Shown here: positions 1-9,898 of the stretch, in pieces
How the letters are laid out: every line of letters starts with the position of its first letter
Numbering within the stretch: the stretch's first letter is position 1
From: Idiomarina sp. MD25a
GTDB lineage: Bacteria; Pseudomonadota; Gammaproteobacteria; Enterobacterales; Alteromonadaceae
Direction of reading: 5' to 3'
NCBI RefSeq assembly: GCF_001870515.1
Contig: NZ_MDGT01000003.1
Coordinates: 936,842 to 1,000,841, forward strand
DNA: 64,000 nt
Position numbers and translations under genes: made by a program
Notes under the pieces: model-generated
What the model saw: only the letters and a program-made list of their open reading frames with translations
What the model was told of the DNA's origin: nothing
Databases searched by the model: none

Positions 1-3000
1 TGTGCCAAAGTCATCAAGTGCAAGTTGTACGCCCATATCAGCGAGGTTTTCTAGCATCGCAATCGCGCGTTCAGGATCGCTCATCACCATACCTTCCGTA
101 ATCTCAAACTCGATGTGACGGGGATGCATGTTTTCTTCTTGCAACACCTGCTCAATGAACAGGGCCAAACTTGACTGCGTAAACTGGCGTGCAGATAGAT
201 TAATCGCGACACTGCGAGGCGCACCTTGTAACGTGAGTAGCTGACGCATATCGCGACAGGCAGTGCGTAACACTTGTTCACTGAGCGGAATAATCAGACC
301 AGTTTCTTCGCACAGTGGAATAAACTGTGATGGGCTAATGAATTGTCCGTATTCATCGCGGATTCGCGCAAGCGCTTCAATACCAGAGATATGCCCCGTG
401 GCAATTTCCATTTTCGGTTGATAAAACACTTCGACTTGTTCGGTGCGAATGGCATGACGCACTTGGCTTTCTAATACTAGCCTTTGGATCGCGTTTTCGT
501 TCATCGATGCGTTAAAGAATTGGTAACAGTTACCCCCTCGTTGCTTGGCATGGTACATCGCTGTATCTGCCTTTTGCAGTAATTCCTGAGAGGTATGCGC
601 ATCGTGCGGATAAAGCACAATGCCAATTGAGCTACCTAACGCAATCTCATGCCCTTTTACACTGTAAGGTTTAGCTATTTCAGTATTTACTTGTTGGGCA
701 ATGGAGCTGATGACATTAATATCGGTATTGTCCTCAACCAGAATACCAAATTCATCGCCACCAAGGCGGTACAGGGTGTCTTGCCGCCTTCCTAACTCTG
801 CTAAACGGTCAGCGACTCGGCATAAAAGTTCATCGCCGACTTCGTGGCCCAATGAATCATTAATTCGTTTAAAATCGTCCAAATCAAATAATAACAAGGC
901 GTGAGAAACACGTTTGCGTACCAGGTTAGAATGACTGACTTGGAAGTAGGAGCGGTTCGGTAAGCCTGTTAAGCTATCAGTATTGGATAGCCGACGGAGC
1001 TCATTTTCTGTATTACGGCGCTCGGTAATATCGGAAAAACTGGCGACGATTAGTTTGATATCACCATTATCTGTACGCACCGCATCGAGTGTGAGTTCAA
1101 GCAGTAATTCCGAACCATCGGCTTTAAAATCGGTGACTTCCCCCGACCAGCGTCCTTGGCGGAGTACGGTATGTTTTATCTGATCTGTGAAGTCCCTATC
1201 ATAGTGGGCTAAGGTGAATGCTTGGCCGATAACTTGAGCGCGTTCGTAGCCAGTAATGCGCTCATAAGCGGTATTGATTTCACGTTTCCTGAAAAAGCGA
1301 TCAAATATGCAGATGCCATCAGAAATATTCGTCAGTGATGTGGCTAACATATCAAGTCGTTCATCACTGTTTATGATGTCAGAAATATCACTAAGTACAC
1401 CCTGAATTTTGATTGGCACGCCGTCCAGATCCGTTTGTGCCACTTCACCACGCTCTAAAACCCACAGCCACTTCTGATCGTTTTGTAGTCGGTAGGTGCT
1501 CTGATAATGAGCTAATTCACCTGATTTTACGCGCTCTAGCGTTTTAACGAGTTGGCGAATATCCTCGGGGTGAATGTTACTTTCTTCATGTTGATCCCGA
1601 CCGAAGCGCACCCCATCGAGCGGAAACTGAGTGCAATGTGTCCAAATGTGCACGCGTTCGACTTCGTTCTTAGGTATATGCCAAGTCCACATTTGTTGTT
1701 TCGTGCCTTCCAACAAGTGATGCAATGATGAGTGAGCATCCTGGAGTTTCCGGTAGGCTTTTAGCTTGGCAGCGATGAAGTAGTAACCAATGACAAGTCC
1801 GGTTAGCAAGAGGACTAAGCCTGCATAACTGTAGTGCATTGAACTAAAGCCGGCTGTATCGACAATAAAGCTTTGTTGACTGATCACCTCGGTATCTTGA
1901 ACGGGCAGCGTTGCTCGCACTACCAAGGTGTATTCACCGTCTGTTAAGTTCTTAATCTTGACCGCTTGAAGCGGCTGAAAGGTTTTTTGCCAAGCCGTTT
2001 GAATGGGGTCAATACGGTATTCGAATGTTTGCGGTTGTGTAAGGTTAAATGCAGGTCTTGAATAGTCTATGTATACCGCACCTGATGAGCTTACCTCGGC
2101 ATTCAGCCACAATTTAGCCTGAGAGGGATCGGGCGCATTGATCACCTCAAGTTCACCGCGATTATTGATGAGCACATTAAATCCGTGGGCGGTGTAATAC
2201 TGTTGCCAAGGGCCCGTAATATGCTTAGAGGGATTAAATGAGTTGGCAACTATGGCGCCGTCTGCGGACGCTTCGAGTCGATATAAATTAGAGGATGTTA
2301 ATAAGGTCAACTCTTGGTTCTGCGCAAGACTAAGTTGTCGCACAGCACCTTTGATATCTAGTACGTCTAACGGTTGCCTATGTACTAAGCGGTAGCTGCT
2401 ATCGAGTTGAACGATGAAGTCGCTATAAAGCAAATACATCCCATTATCGGTAGGCTCTATATCAATTAAGCGTCCCTCGGGAAGCTTTGCGGTAATCGGG
2501 TTTTCGATAGTGAGCTTGAATAGGTTACTGCCCAACCCGTCCCACACATAGATGTCGCGCCCCTCGGCTAGCCAGATCCAGTCATTAATTGGCTTGATAA
2601 AACGAATGGATTGGACGGCTTCATCATCGTACTGCAAGGGCTGTGGCAACAACTCCCCTTGATGCTCGATTAATAACGAATTTTGGTTTTGTGCGATAAG
2701 CGGTGAGCCTGCAATGGCGGTGATATGTTGAATACCTGTATCAAGAAGGTGTTCACTGTGCAATATGAGAGCGGCCTTTAGATCATGTGATCTGAATGGC
2801 AAGGAATAAATACCGAGACTGCTGCCAATGAGTAGGGACTGATTTTGGTTATTCGTTAAGCCATGGATTTTGGGGACACTTTTGCCGGTAACGACGTCGA
2901 TCAGATCAATTTTACGTAAGCTGGAGCCGTCAAAACGATAAATCGCTTCCGGGGTGGCTAACCACAGAAAGCCGAGCGGGCCAGACTCAATGTCAATAAT

Positions 3001-3114
3001 GGGCTCGTCGAGTTGCGCGGTCGCGTGAGGCGTGTCATGCGCAAGAGAATGCGGACTAAAAGTAGCCAATGCGAAATAAACAAGGCAAGCTAAGGTGATG
3101 AATGAGGCACGCAA
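1..3114 (-). CDS. Periplasmic-sensor diguanylate cyclase/phosphodiesterase (GGDEF-EAL), 3' end cut by window edge
   Basis: 1038 codons are visible and the frame stays open to base 1. Order: signal peptide (residues 1-25), a long periplasmic region resembling two-component-regulator propeller repeats, a Y_Y_Y-like module (about 335-408), one membrane segment (about 426-447), two PAS/PAC-like regions (about 458-575 and 582-698), a GGDEF domain (about 709-875) with an intact RLGGDEFG motif near 784, and an EAL domain (from about 882) with IEALARI, INLSARQF, EFEITEG and a terminal DDFGT. All visible catalytic motifs are intact, so it probably makes and/or degrades cyclic di-GMP in response to a periplasmic signal. 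The start is taken as TTG at 3114, because an in-frame stop lies 18 codons upstream and a signal peptide follows directly; an AGG lies upstream but the RBS is weak. The ligand is unknown. Confidence 0.88.
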   Translation of the reverse strand, partial: MRASFITLACLVYFALATFSPHSLAHDTPHATAQLDEPIIDIESGPLGFLWLATPEAIYRFDGSSLRKIDLIDVVTGKSVPKIHGLTNNQNQSLLIGSSLGIYSLPFRSHDLKAALILHSEHLLDTGIQHITAIAGSPLIAQNQNSLLIEHQGELLPQPLQYDDEAVQSIRFIKPINDWIWLAEGRDIYVWDGLGSNLFKLTIENPITAKLPEGRLIDIEPTDNGMYLLYSDFIVQLDSSYRLVHRQPLDVLDIKGAVRQLSLAQNQELTLLTSSNLYRLEASADGAIVANSFNPSKHITGPWQQYYTAHGFNVLINNRGELEVINAPDPSQAKLWLNAEVSSSGAVYIDYSRPAFNLTQPQTFEYRIDPIQTAWQKTFQPLQAVKIKNLTDGEYTLVVRATLPVQDTEVISQQSFIVDTAGFSSMHYSYAGLVLLLTGLVIGYYFIAAKLKAYRKLQDAHSSLHHLLEGTKQQMWTWHIPKNEVERVHIWTHCTQFPLDGVRFGRDQHEESNIHPEDIRQLVKTLERVKSGELAHYQSTYRLQNDQKWLWVLERGEVAQTDLDGVPIKIQGVLSDISDIINSDERLDMLATSLTNISDGICIFDRFFRKREINTAYERITGYERAQVIGQAFTLAHYDRDFTDQIKHTVLRQGRWSGEVTDFKADGSELLLELTLDAVRTDNGDIKLIVASFSDITERRNTENELRRLSNTDSLTGLPNRSYFQVSHSNLVRKRVSHALLLFDLDDFKRINDSLGHEVGDELLCRVADRLAELGRRQDTLYRLGGDEFGILVEDNTDINVISSIAQQVNTEIAKPYSVKGHEIALGSSIGIVLYPHDAHTSQELLQKADTAMYHAKQRGGNCYQFFNASMNENAIQRLVLESQVRHAIRTEQVEVFYQPKMEIATGHISGIEALARIRDEYGQFISPSQFIPLCEETGLIIPLSEQVLRTACRDMRQLLTLQGAPRSVAINLSARQFTQSSLALFIEQVLQEENMHPRHIEFEITEGMVMSDPERAIAMLENLADMGVQLALDDFGT

Positions 3115-3171
3115 CTTAAGGACCTGATTAATGGCTGCTCTACAGCTCTTATAATTTGTTAACTGAGTGTT

Positions 3172-3200
3172 ACGCTAACTTAAAGACAAAAATCTGTCAA
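3172..3200 (-). promoter_or_regulatory. Candidate sigma70 promoter for the GGDEF-EAL gene
   Basis: On the minus strand a perfect -35 TTGACA (3195-3200) is followed after 17 bases by TAGCGT (3172-3177), a weak -10. It sits between the M16 peptidase stop and the GGDEF-EAL start. The -10 is poor, so this is only a candidate. Confidence 0.35.
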
Positions 3201-3214
3201 AGCTATTATAACCC

Positions 3215-5938
3215 TTACTGCTGGCAGGATAACAATACAATCTGTCTTGGTTGTTCAATAATTAAGCGTCTGGTCTCATTAAGCCAATCAGAAAGTTGTA
3301 ATTGTTCCAACGCTTGGCACATTTCATGGTTGCGATCGAAGTTAGTTTCACCCATTTGAATCGCTGCCCAGAATCTTTGGCTACGCGTGCGTAAGCTGCG
3401 GTCATTGACAGTGAGCTGCTCTGCAAGGGTATGTTTCGCATGTTTCCAACGCTGTAAAGTCAAAAGATCATCCAATTGTGCTACTTTATCAGCGAGCACG
3501 GAGAGGATGTGTTGATGTAGCTGGTCTGGCTCGTGAGTAGGTGATTGTATAAATACCATAAAGCCAGGGAGACGGCGCACGGGGAAGTATTGACTGCCCA
3601 CGACATACCCCAGTTGACGCTGAGTGCGCAGTTCGTCAAATAGGCCTGCATTTAATAGTTGCTGCGCCAACATCCATGTTATTTGCTGTTCAGGGCTATC
3701 ATTATCGCCTTGGAAATATACTAATGTAGCGTTATCGTCTGTCGTTTGGGCGATCGTTTGCTTGCGCACTTCGCCTTGCTCAAGTCGCGTTGGGCTGAGT
3801 TGCGGTGGCTGCGCGGTTAAACGTCCTTCTGCGCTTTCACTAATCAACTGATGTAGCTCGCAAGCAGTCTTTGCTTTCCAATCACCGTGAATGAGCGCCG
3901 AAACAGTCATTGACTTAAACAACTCACTGCTCATTTGAGAAAACGTTTTATAATTTAAGCGGCCCAGCCCCTCCGCCATATCGTGTAGGGCAAACAGGCG
4001 TGGTTGTAGCGTTAAGTTGAGCTCGGCAAATAGCCGATTCAGTGGTTGGTTTTTGTGCGCTGATTGCCAATTTTGTTGTAATTGCTGCGCAACGGCAGTA
4101 AAACGATTACGTTGAAATTTTACCTTCCACGCTTGTTTCATCAATTGTTTAAGTAGTGGAAGCTGGCCTGCGGATAAACCCATTGTATGGATTGTCATGC
4201 CTGACTGAGTCGGGTAAATGTTAAAGTGTAATCCAGCAACTTCTGCATCGTACAAAGCTTCATTCAATGAGTCGATGAGCAGTTCAGACCAAAGCCGCGC
4301 GACCGCAAAATGCGTGGCCGATTGATTAACGGTCGGCGATTCTAGATTGAGATAAATATGACCCTTAGGCACCCTGAAGTCGGGGTCCTGAAAATGCCAA
4401 ATGGTGACCGCATCTTTCTTAATCACAGCGCTAGGCTCGTTGGCTTTACGCTCCAATGGATAGGGCTCAACATGATCGGTGATGTAAGGGTTTTGTGCTG
4501 GAAGGCGCGTATCAATGAGCACGCGCGAAGCCTTAAGTATTGCCAGCTCATCTGTCGACAAAGCTCGAATGCTGTATGGCGTATGGTACAGCTCGGTTTG
4601 CTGATCAGTTGTCACATCACAATGGATTAACGTAATACGCGCTCGCTCGGGAACCATGAGATCAAGCGTGTGTCTCGCTCGTTGAATCGAGAGCCCATCC
4701 ATACGGTAATCGCCGTAAACAACGTCGTGCATGGGGTAATGATGCGCATTGACCGAAAGTTGCGGCGCTAGCTCGCCTGCCGGTGGACTTTCCTGAAAAT
4801 GAAAAGAAAGCTCTGAAGTTAACCGTTTCTCCTCATACCGCCAAGTTTCGAGACCTTCATTTTTAATTTTACGGATGTAGTTGAAGACTGTTTGCGCGAC
4901 CTTGAGCGCGTTGTCCACACCGTCCTCGGTCAGTTGAATATTAATATTGAAATCTTTGTAGCCACTACCACTCATGCCGCCGCCCGCCGAAAGGCTATTT
5001 ACCCAACCTTGTGCTCTTAACGCGGCGTATAAGCTATGAGGACCTTCGTAGCCAAGAATGTGAGCAATAAAACTGGTGGTCTTGTTATTGTAATCATCAT
5101 CGATGCCCGGCAACGGTAGAGTAATAATCAACCGTCGTGCTGGATTGACCGGTTTGACCTGAATATAAACACCCATTTGCGTGGGTAAGTAAAGTGGTAA
5201 AGCCTCTAATTGTTGCGGATTGTTTGCGATGCCGCTCGGAAGCTTGGCAAAGTGCTGATCGGCAAGCTGGGCTAACTCATCAACTGATTGAGCACCGACA
5301 ATCGTTAAACGCATATTGTTGGCATTAAAATAGGTATCGAAAAATTCGCGTAGTTGCTCTTGTAATGTTTGGCTACTATTTTCGACTAGCGTATCTAAAT
5401 TACCCACTGAGAACTTGCTAAAGGGATGCTGGGGGTTACACGTCGACTTATGCACTTGATACAGACGGCGTAATTCATCCTTTTCTTTTAAACGAAACTC
5501 GGAATCGATGGATTGACGTTCTTTTTGTATTAATGACTCATCAAACAGCGGTGCTGTAAACATAGCAGAAAAGTAATCGAGTGCGCGGGATAGGGCACGC
5601 GTTTGACAATCAAAAAAGAAGTTACAGAATTCAGACCCTGTCCACGCATTTTGTTGGCCGCCATAGGCACTTAAAAACTCTGGGAATTCGTTGGGGTCAG
5701 GGTACTGGCTGTTGCCTAAAAAGAGCATATGCTCGAGAAAGTGGGCAAGACCCTGGGTCTCAAGCGGATCATTGAAATGACCCGCTCTGACAGCCAGTGC
5801 TGCAGACGCCTTTTTACTGTTCGGAATCTGCACACATAAAACTGACAGTCCATTTTGCAGTCTTATGGCACGAAAGGTCCGTGCATCTTTGGGGCTCTTT
5901 ACAACTTCACCGAGCTCTTCTCTGAGCGGTTGCGTCAT
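3215..5938 (-). CDS. M16 (insulinase/pitrilysin-family) zinc metallopeptidase
   Basis: 907 residues. The inverted zinc motif HxxEH is present as HFLEH (H66, E69, H70). The third ligand is E147 in RQSIDSEF, 77 residues downstream, the same spacing as in E. coli pitrilysin. The length fits a four-domain M16A enzyme (pitrilysin is 962), which degrades small peptides in a closed chamber. Unlike pitrilysin, the N-terminus (MTQPLREELGEVV) has no signal peptide, so the protein looks cytoplasmic. The gene starts 14 bases after bamE and is probably cotranscribed with it. No good Shine-Dalgarno sequence precedes the ATG. A secreted form with a missed upstream start is unlikely, because bamE occupies that DNA. 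Confidence 0.9.
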   Translation of the reverse strand: MTQPLREELGEVVKSPKDARTFRAIRLQNGLSVLCVQIPNSKKASAALAVRAGHFNDPLETQGLAHFLEHMLFLGNSQYPDPNEFPEFLSAYGGQQNAWTGSEFCNFFFDCQTRALSRALDYFSAMFTAPLFDESLIQKERQSIDSEFRLKEKDELRRLYQVHKSTCNPQHPFSKFSVGNLDTLVENSSQTLQEQLREFFDTYFNANNMRLTIVGAQSVDELAQLADQHFAKLPSGIANNPQQLEALPLYLPTQMGVYIQVKPVNPARRLIITLPLPGIDDDYNNKTTSFIAHILGYEGPHSLYAALRAQGWVNSLSAGGGMSGSGYKDFNINIQLTEDGVDNALKVAQTVFNYIRKIKNEGLETWRYEEKRLTSELSFHFQESPPAGELAPQLSVNAHHYPMHDVVYGDYRMDGLSIQRARHTLDLMVPERARITLIHCDVTTDQQTELYHTPYSIRALSTDELAILKASRVLIDTRLPAQNPYITDHVEPYPLERKANEPSAVIKKDAVTIWHFQDPDFRVPKGHIYLNLESPTVNQSATHFAVARLWSELLIDSLNEALYDAEVAGLHFNIYPTQSGMTIHTMGLSAGQLPLLKQLMKQAWKVKFQRNRFTAVAQQLQQNWQSAHKNQPLNRLFAELNLTLQPRLFALHDMAEGLGRLNYKTFSQMSSELFKSMTVSALIHGDWKAKTACELHQLISESAEGRLTAQPPQLSPTRLEQGEVRKQTIAQTTDDNATLVYFQGDNDSPEQQITWMLAQQLLNAGLFDELRTQRQLGYVVGSQYFPVRRLPGFMVFIQSPTHEPDQLHQHILSVLADKVAQLDDLLTLQRWKHAKHTLAEQLTVNDRSLRTRSQRFWAAIQMGETNFDRNHEMCQALEQLQLSDWLNETRRLIIEQPRQIVLLSCQQ

Positions 5939-5952
5939 AGGGCTGTAAACCG

Positions 5953-6312
5953 TTACTGGTCGAGCGGCGTGTCGAAGTTTTCTGGTTTATCAAAATCACC
6001 CGATAAACTTGCAAGTTGCCCTTCGTTAAAATCAAGAACTAACTCTTTTCGAAACGGCTTGCCCTCGTTTGGATTCATATCATATACATAAACCCAACGA
6101 TCACTGTTAAAACTGTTCTCCGCTACAGGGCGACCCAAAACGAAAGCCACTTGCTCTTGTGTCATACCGATACGTAATTTATCGACATCGCGCTGTTCGA
6201 GATAGTTGCCTTGAGGAATATCAATACGATACACCCAGTCATTTAATACAGAGCAACCTGATAGACCTGCGACGACCGCTACAGCGGCCAAAGTTTTTCC
6301 GATTTGTTTCAT
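5953..6312 (-). CDS. bamE: BamE outer-membrane assembly lipoprotein (SmpA/OmlA)
   Basis: 119 residues with a lipoprotein signal peptide and lipobox LSGC (C20). The mature part has the SmpA/OmlA fold signature: KLRIGMTQEQVAFVLGRP followed by WVYVYDM. BamE is a small lipoprotein of the BAM complex that inserts beta-barrel proteins into the outer membrane. Its place next to recN matches E. coli. It lies upstream of the M16 peptidase on the same strand, 14 bases apart. Confidence 0.95.
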   Translation of the reverse strand: MKQIGKTLAAVAVVAGLSGCSVLNDWVYRIDIPQGNYLEQRDVDKLRIGMTQEQVAFVLGRPVAENSFNSDRWVYVYDMNPNEGKPFRKELVLDFNEGQLASLSGDFDKPENFDTPLDQ

Positions 6313-6390
6313 TAACTACTCTTACCGTTAAATGTTGTCACCGATGATAAACAAACAAAACCGAGTTAGCTAGCGTTGGCGCAGGAAAAC

Positions 6391-8055
6391 TTAATGAATA
6401 AGTAACTCACGCGCGTTATCTTTAGTCTTTTCGGTAATGCTATCGCCGCCTAATAGGCGAGCCAGTTCATCGATTCGTTGTTCTTCATTAAGCTGCCAAA
6501 CTTGTGTTTCTGTTTGTGCGCCATCGGTTTGCTTTAGTACCTGCATTTGATGATGTCCCTTTGCAGCGACTTGTGGTAAGTGAGTTACACAGATAATTTG
6601 GCACTGCTCGCCTAAACTACGTAACATGGAACCCACAACTGCTGCGGTAGGGCCACTGACGCCTACATCGACTTCGTCAAACATCATGGTAGGTACCGTA
6701 TTCTGATTGGCACACATGACCTGTATGGCAAGGCTAATACGCGATAGTTCCCCGCCTGATGCAACTTTACTCAGTGCTTGCAGAGGCTGCCCAGGGTTGG
6801 TGGTGACGGTAAAACAAATTTCATCGGTGCCCCAGCGTGTTGCCGTGGCTTTATCGTCGTGATCGACTTGAATGACAAATTCACCATGGGGCATGTTTAA
6901 CTTATGCATGGCACGGGAAATTTCTCCACTGAGGTGATCAGCTGCTTGTTTTCGGCTAGTCGATAACTTAAGCGCGGCTTGCCGATACTGACTACGTAAT
7001 GCTTGACGCTGTTCGACCAACTGTTCGTTGTCTTCCTCGGCGCGTTCGAGTTCATCTAACTGTTGCTGTAACTGTTGATGATGTTGATACAAGTCGATCG
7101 GAGCAACATGATGTTTTTTAGCGAGGGCAATAGCTTGACTCATGCGTTGCTCAGTGACTTCAAGTTGCTCGGGATCAATATCAAGCTGCTCTTGATAATT
7201 ACGCAGTTCCAAAGCGGTTTCCTCGATGTGGACTTTAGCTTGTTCAAGTAATGCCAAAATTGGTTGAATCTGTTCATCGAGCTCGGCAGATTCTTCTAAC
7301 CGACCATGCGCTGCTTGAATGAGTCCTGACACATTATTGTGCTCTCCGTCATAGAGCGCATTTAAAGCAAAGGCGCTGTTTTCAGTCAATGCGCGAACAT
7401 GAGTCAGCCGTTTATGATCACTTTCCAGTTGTTCAAATTCACCGTCAGCGATATTAAATTCATTCAGCTCTTTAACTTGGTAACTTAACAGTTGCTTCTG
7501 CGCTGCTAACTCTTCTTTACGCTGCTGATGTTGGCGGAAGCGCTTTTCGGTGCTCGCCCAGTTTCCATAGCAGCTTTGCACCTCTGTAATCAGTTCATCG
7601 TGTTGTGCGAACTGATCGAGTAACTCGCGTTGGTGTTCTTCCTTTACTAGCAGCTGGTGCTCATGTTGGCCATGAATATTGACCAACGTCGGCGCCAAAG
7701 TACGCTGTTGTGTCAGGGTGACGGGGGCGCCATTGACCCAAGCGCGTGAGCGCCCATCTTTACTAATGGTGCGACGTAAAACACACTCTAAATCATCGTC
7801 GAGCTCATTGTCGATAAGCCAGCGGTGAGCGGGGCTCTCGTGGGTAATAGTGAAACGGGCACTGATATCCGTTTTATCGCAACCAGGTCTTACCCAATTG
7901 GCATCGGCACGTCCACCTAGGCATAGCCCGAGCGCATCAAGCGCGATTGATTTACCCGCACCGGTCTCGCCGGTAATGGCGGTCATACCATTTTTAAACT
8001 CAATATCTAACTGCTTGACGATTGCAAAATTGCGAATGTGTAACTCAGTCAACAT
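6391..8055 (-). CDS. recN: DNA repair protein RecN
   Basis: 554 residues from the ATG at 8055. SMC-like ATPase: Walker A GETGAGKS (residues 29-36), a long glutamine/glutamate-rich coiled coil in the middle, then the C-terminal ABC signature LSRISLAIQ and Walker B MMFDEVDVGVSG. RecN acts at double-strand breaks during recombinational repair. The frame could be extended five codons to a GTG at 8070, but that GTG overlaps a strong GAGGAG ribosome-binding site spaced 7 bases from the ATG, so the ATG is chosen. A LexA box lies just upstream, as expected for an SOS gene. Confidence 0.97.
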   Translation of the reverse strand: MLTELHIRNFAIVKQLDIEFKNGMTAITGETGAGKSIALDALGLCLGGRADANWVRPGCDKTDISARFTITHESPAHRWLIDNELDDDLECVLRRTISKDGRSRAWVNGAPVTLTQQRTLAPTLVNIHGQHEHQLLVKEEHQRELLDQFAQHDELITEVQSCYGNWASTEKRFRQHQQRKEELAAQKQLLSYQVKELNEFNIADGEFEQLESDHKRLTHVRALTENSAFALNALYDGEHNNVSGLIQAAHGRLEESAELDEQIQPILALLEQAKVHIEETALELRNYQEQLDIDPEQLEVTEQRMSQAIALAKKHHVAPIDLYQHHQQLQQQLDELERAEEDNEQLVEQRQALRSQYRQAALKLSTSRKQAADHLSGEISRAMHKLNMPHGEFVIQVDHDDKATATRWGTDEICFTVTTNPGQPLQALSKVASGGELSRISLAIQVMCANQNTVPTMMFDEVDVGVSGPTAAVVGSMLRSLGEQCQIICVTHLPQVAAKGHHQMQVLKQTDGAQTETQVWQLNEEQRIDELARLLGGDSITEKTKDNARELLIH

Positions 8056-8087
8056 GGCTGGGCTCCTCACAATAAAAATAACAGTAA

Positions 8088-8107
8088 CACTGTTTACCTA
8101 TACAGTA
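8088..8107 (-). promoter_or_regulatory. LexA (SOS) box upstream of recN
   Basis: A perfect CTGT-N8-ACAG core (8090-8105) lies 33 bases upstream of the recN ATG. Three further ACAGTA half-sites (around 8102-8107, 8111-8116 and 8122-8127) follow at 9-11 base spacing, so LexA may bind more than once. recN is a classic SOS gene with LexA boxes in E. coli. Confidence 0.85.
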
Positions 8108-8171
8108 TATACAGTAGTTATACAGTATTATTGTTCAAATGCAATGCAGCGAGTGACTTTTTTTTAGTCAG

Positions 8172-9053
8172 CTAGAAAAGACGACTGCCCCAGCCTAGCT
8201 TATTTCGCAGTACGTGGTAGTAGCTATGCGTTGTTGGATGCACCATAGTCAGCGTGTGCGGGTGTTTTTCGATAATGACTTCGTCTCCGGGCATCACATC
8301 AAGTCGGCCGTGGCCGTCACAACTAATTTGTAGATGGTCGTTATCTTTAGCCGCTCGCAGTCGCACTTGTGAGTTTGCGTCGAGCACAATAGGGCGGCTA
8401 CTCAGCGTATGTGGAAACATAGGTACTAACGTAATGGCGTTCAAGTTGGGGTGTAGAATGGGACCGCCACCCGAAAGTGAATACGCTGTAGAGCCGGTTG
8501 GTGTGGCGACAATAACGCCATCAGAGCGTTGCGAGAAGACAAACTGATCATCCACGTACAGCTCAAATTCGATCATGTGTGCCACTTTGTCTGAGTGGAG
8601 CACAATCTCGTTCACCGCCACACCTTGTTGCTTGATTGATTCACCTTTTACCGAGGCAGAGAGTAAAAATCGTTCTTCTCTTACATAGTCGCCTGCCAGT
8701 ACATCCATCAGTGCGCTCACTGCGTCCTCTGGCGCTAAATCGGTCAAGAAGCCAAGGTTACCGCGATTCACTCCAATAACCGCCACATCATGGTCACACA
8801 AAGCGCGAGCGGCACCAAGCATATTGCCATCTCCCCCCACTACCACGGCAATGTCGGCCCACTTACCGAGTTTTTCGAGCGAGCCTGTATCGATACAACT
8901 GCCCGGTCGCACTTGGGTTGCGCAACGTTCCTCTAAACAGACCTCATACTGACTTTCGCACAAGGCACTGATAAGCGCCTCAAGCGTATGGCGAGTGCCT
9001 GTATCATTAATTTTTCCTAAAAGCGCGACGCGCTTAAATGCGGGTTGTGTCAT
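8172..9053 (-). CDS. nadK: NAD kinase
   Basis: 293 residues from the ATG at 9053, matching the usual 292; a seven-codon extension to a TTG at 9074 is possible but has no ribosome-binding site. The enzyme phosphorylates NAD to NADP using ATP. Motifs: GGDG (73-76) with [28 protein letters not shown], and the glycine-rich [18 protein letters not shown] loop. It is divergent from grpE, as in E. coli. Confidence 0.96.
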   Translation of the reverse strand: MTQPAFKRVALLGKINDTGTRHTLEALISALCESQYEVCLEERCATQVRPGSCIDTGSLEKLGKWADIAVVVGGDGNMLGAARALCDHDVAVIGVNRGNLGFLTDLAPEDAVSALMDVLAGDYVREERFLLSASVKGESIKQQGVAVNEIVLHSDKVAHMIEFELYVDDQFVFSQRSDGVIVATPTGSTAYSLSGGGPILHPNLNAITLVPMFPHTLSSRPIVLDANSQVRLRAAKDNDHLQISCDGHGRLDVMPGDEVIIEKHPHTLTMVHPTTHSYYHVLRNKLGWGSRLF

Positions 9054-9127
9054 AGGGCTTACCGCTGTCCTCAAGTCGTTAGTTAACGCTACGTGTTGCT
9101 TTAATTTTTATCAAGCGAAATAAAGGT

Positions 9128-9156
9128 CTTGAATCTTAATCCGACTATCCCCACAT
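9128..9156 (+). promoter_or_regulatory. Sigma32-type heat-shock promoter of grpE
   Basis: CTTGAA (9128-9133), a 15-base spacer and CCCCACAT (9149-9156) match the sigma32 consensus CTTGAA-N(13-15)-CCCCAT-T closely. It lies 41 bases before the grpE ATG in the nadK/grpE divergent region. Confidence 0.85.
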
Positions 9157-9197
9157 AACAACGCATACGTTCATTGGACATTTAAAGAGTATGGGTT

Positions 9198-9872
9198 ATG
9201 AGTGATAAGCAATCGAAGCAAACAACCGAAAACTTTGAGCAACAAGCACAAGAAGCCGCTCAACAAGAAGCCGCGAAGGAAGCAGCCGAGAAAGCTGCTG
9301 AACAAGCGTTAGGTAGCGATGAGCAGCCGGAAACGCAGCAGCAAACCGCAGCGGCAGCTGACAACCAGGCGGACCGTATCGCTGAACTCGAGCTCGCGTT
9401 GACCAAGGCGGAAGCTAAAGTTAACGAACAAAAAGAGTCGGTTTTGCGGACCCAAGCTGAAATGGAAAACGTACGTCGCCGCGCAAGTCAGGATGTAGAG
9501 AAAGCACATAAATTTGCGTTAGAGAAGTTTGCCAACGAACTACTCACCAGTGTCGATAATCTCGAGCGCGCGATGCAAGCCGCCGACACCGATAATGCTG
9601 AGTTGAAAAACTTTTTAGAAGGTATCGAGCTGACTTATAAAAGCTTGACCTCAACACTCGAGAAGTTTGGTGTTAAAGCGGTAGGCGAAGAAGGCGAGGT
9701 GTTTAATCCAGACCTGCACCAAGCGATGTCGATGCAAGAGTCGGCAGAGCATAAAAATAATACCATTATTGCCGTTATGCAGAAGGGGTATGAGTTAAAC
9801 GGACGTTTACTCCGCCCTGCCATGGTGATGGTGGCACGCAATAGTAACGGCGGCGTGGATACAAAAGCATAA
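9198..9872 (+). CDS. grpE: GrpE, nucleotide exchange factor for DnaK
   Basis: 224 residues. The first ~60 residues are a low-complexity Q/A/E-rich tail. Then comes the dimerising coiled coil (about 60-110, including [20 protein letters not shown]) and the C-terminal beta domain ending with [17 protein letters not shown]. GrpE releases ADP from DnaK to drive the chaperone cycle. It heads the heat-shock group and is followed after 124 bases by dnaK, which has its own promoter. Confidence 0.97.
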   Translation: MSDKQSKQTTENFEQQAQEAAQQEAAKEAAEKAAEQALGSDEQPETQQQTAAAADNQADRIAELELALTKAEAKVNEQKESVLRTQAEMENVRRRASQDVEKAHKFALEKFANELLTSVDNLERAMQAADTDNAELKNFLEGIELTYKSLTSTLEKFGVKAVGEEGEVFNPDLHQAMSMQESAEHKNNTIIAVMQKGYELNGRLLRPAMVMVARNSNGGVDTKA

Positions 9873-9898
9873 TTTGTAAGAGAAATTATGCGTTAGGG

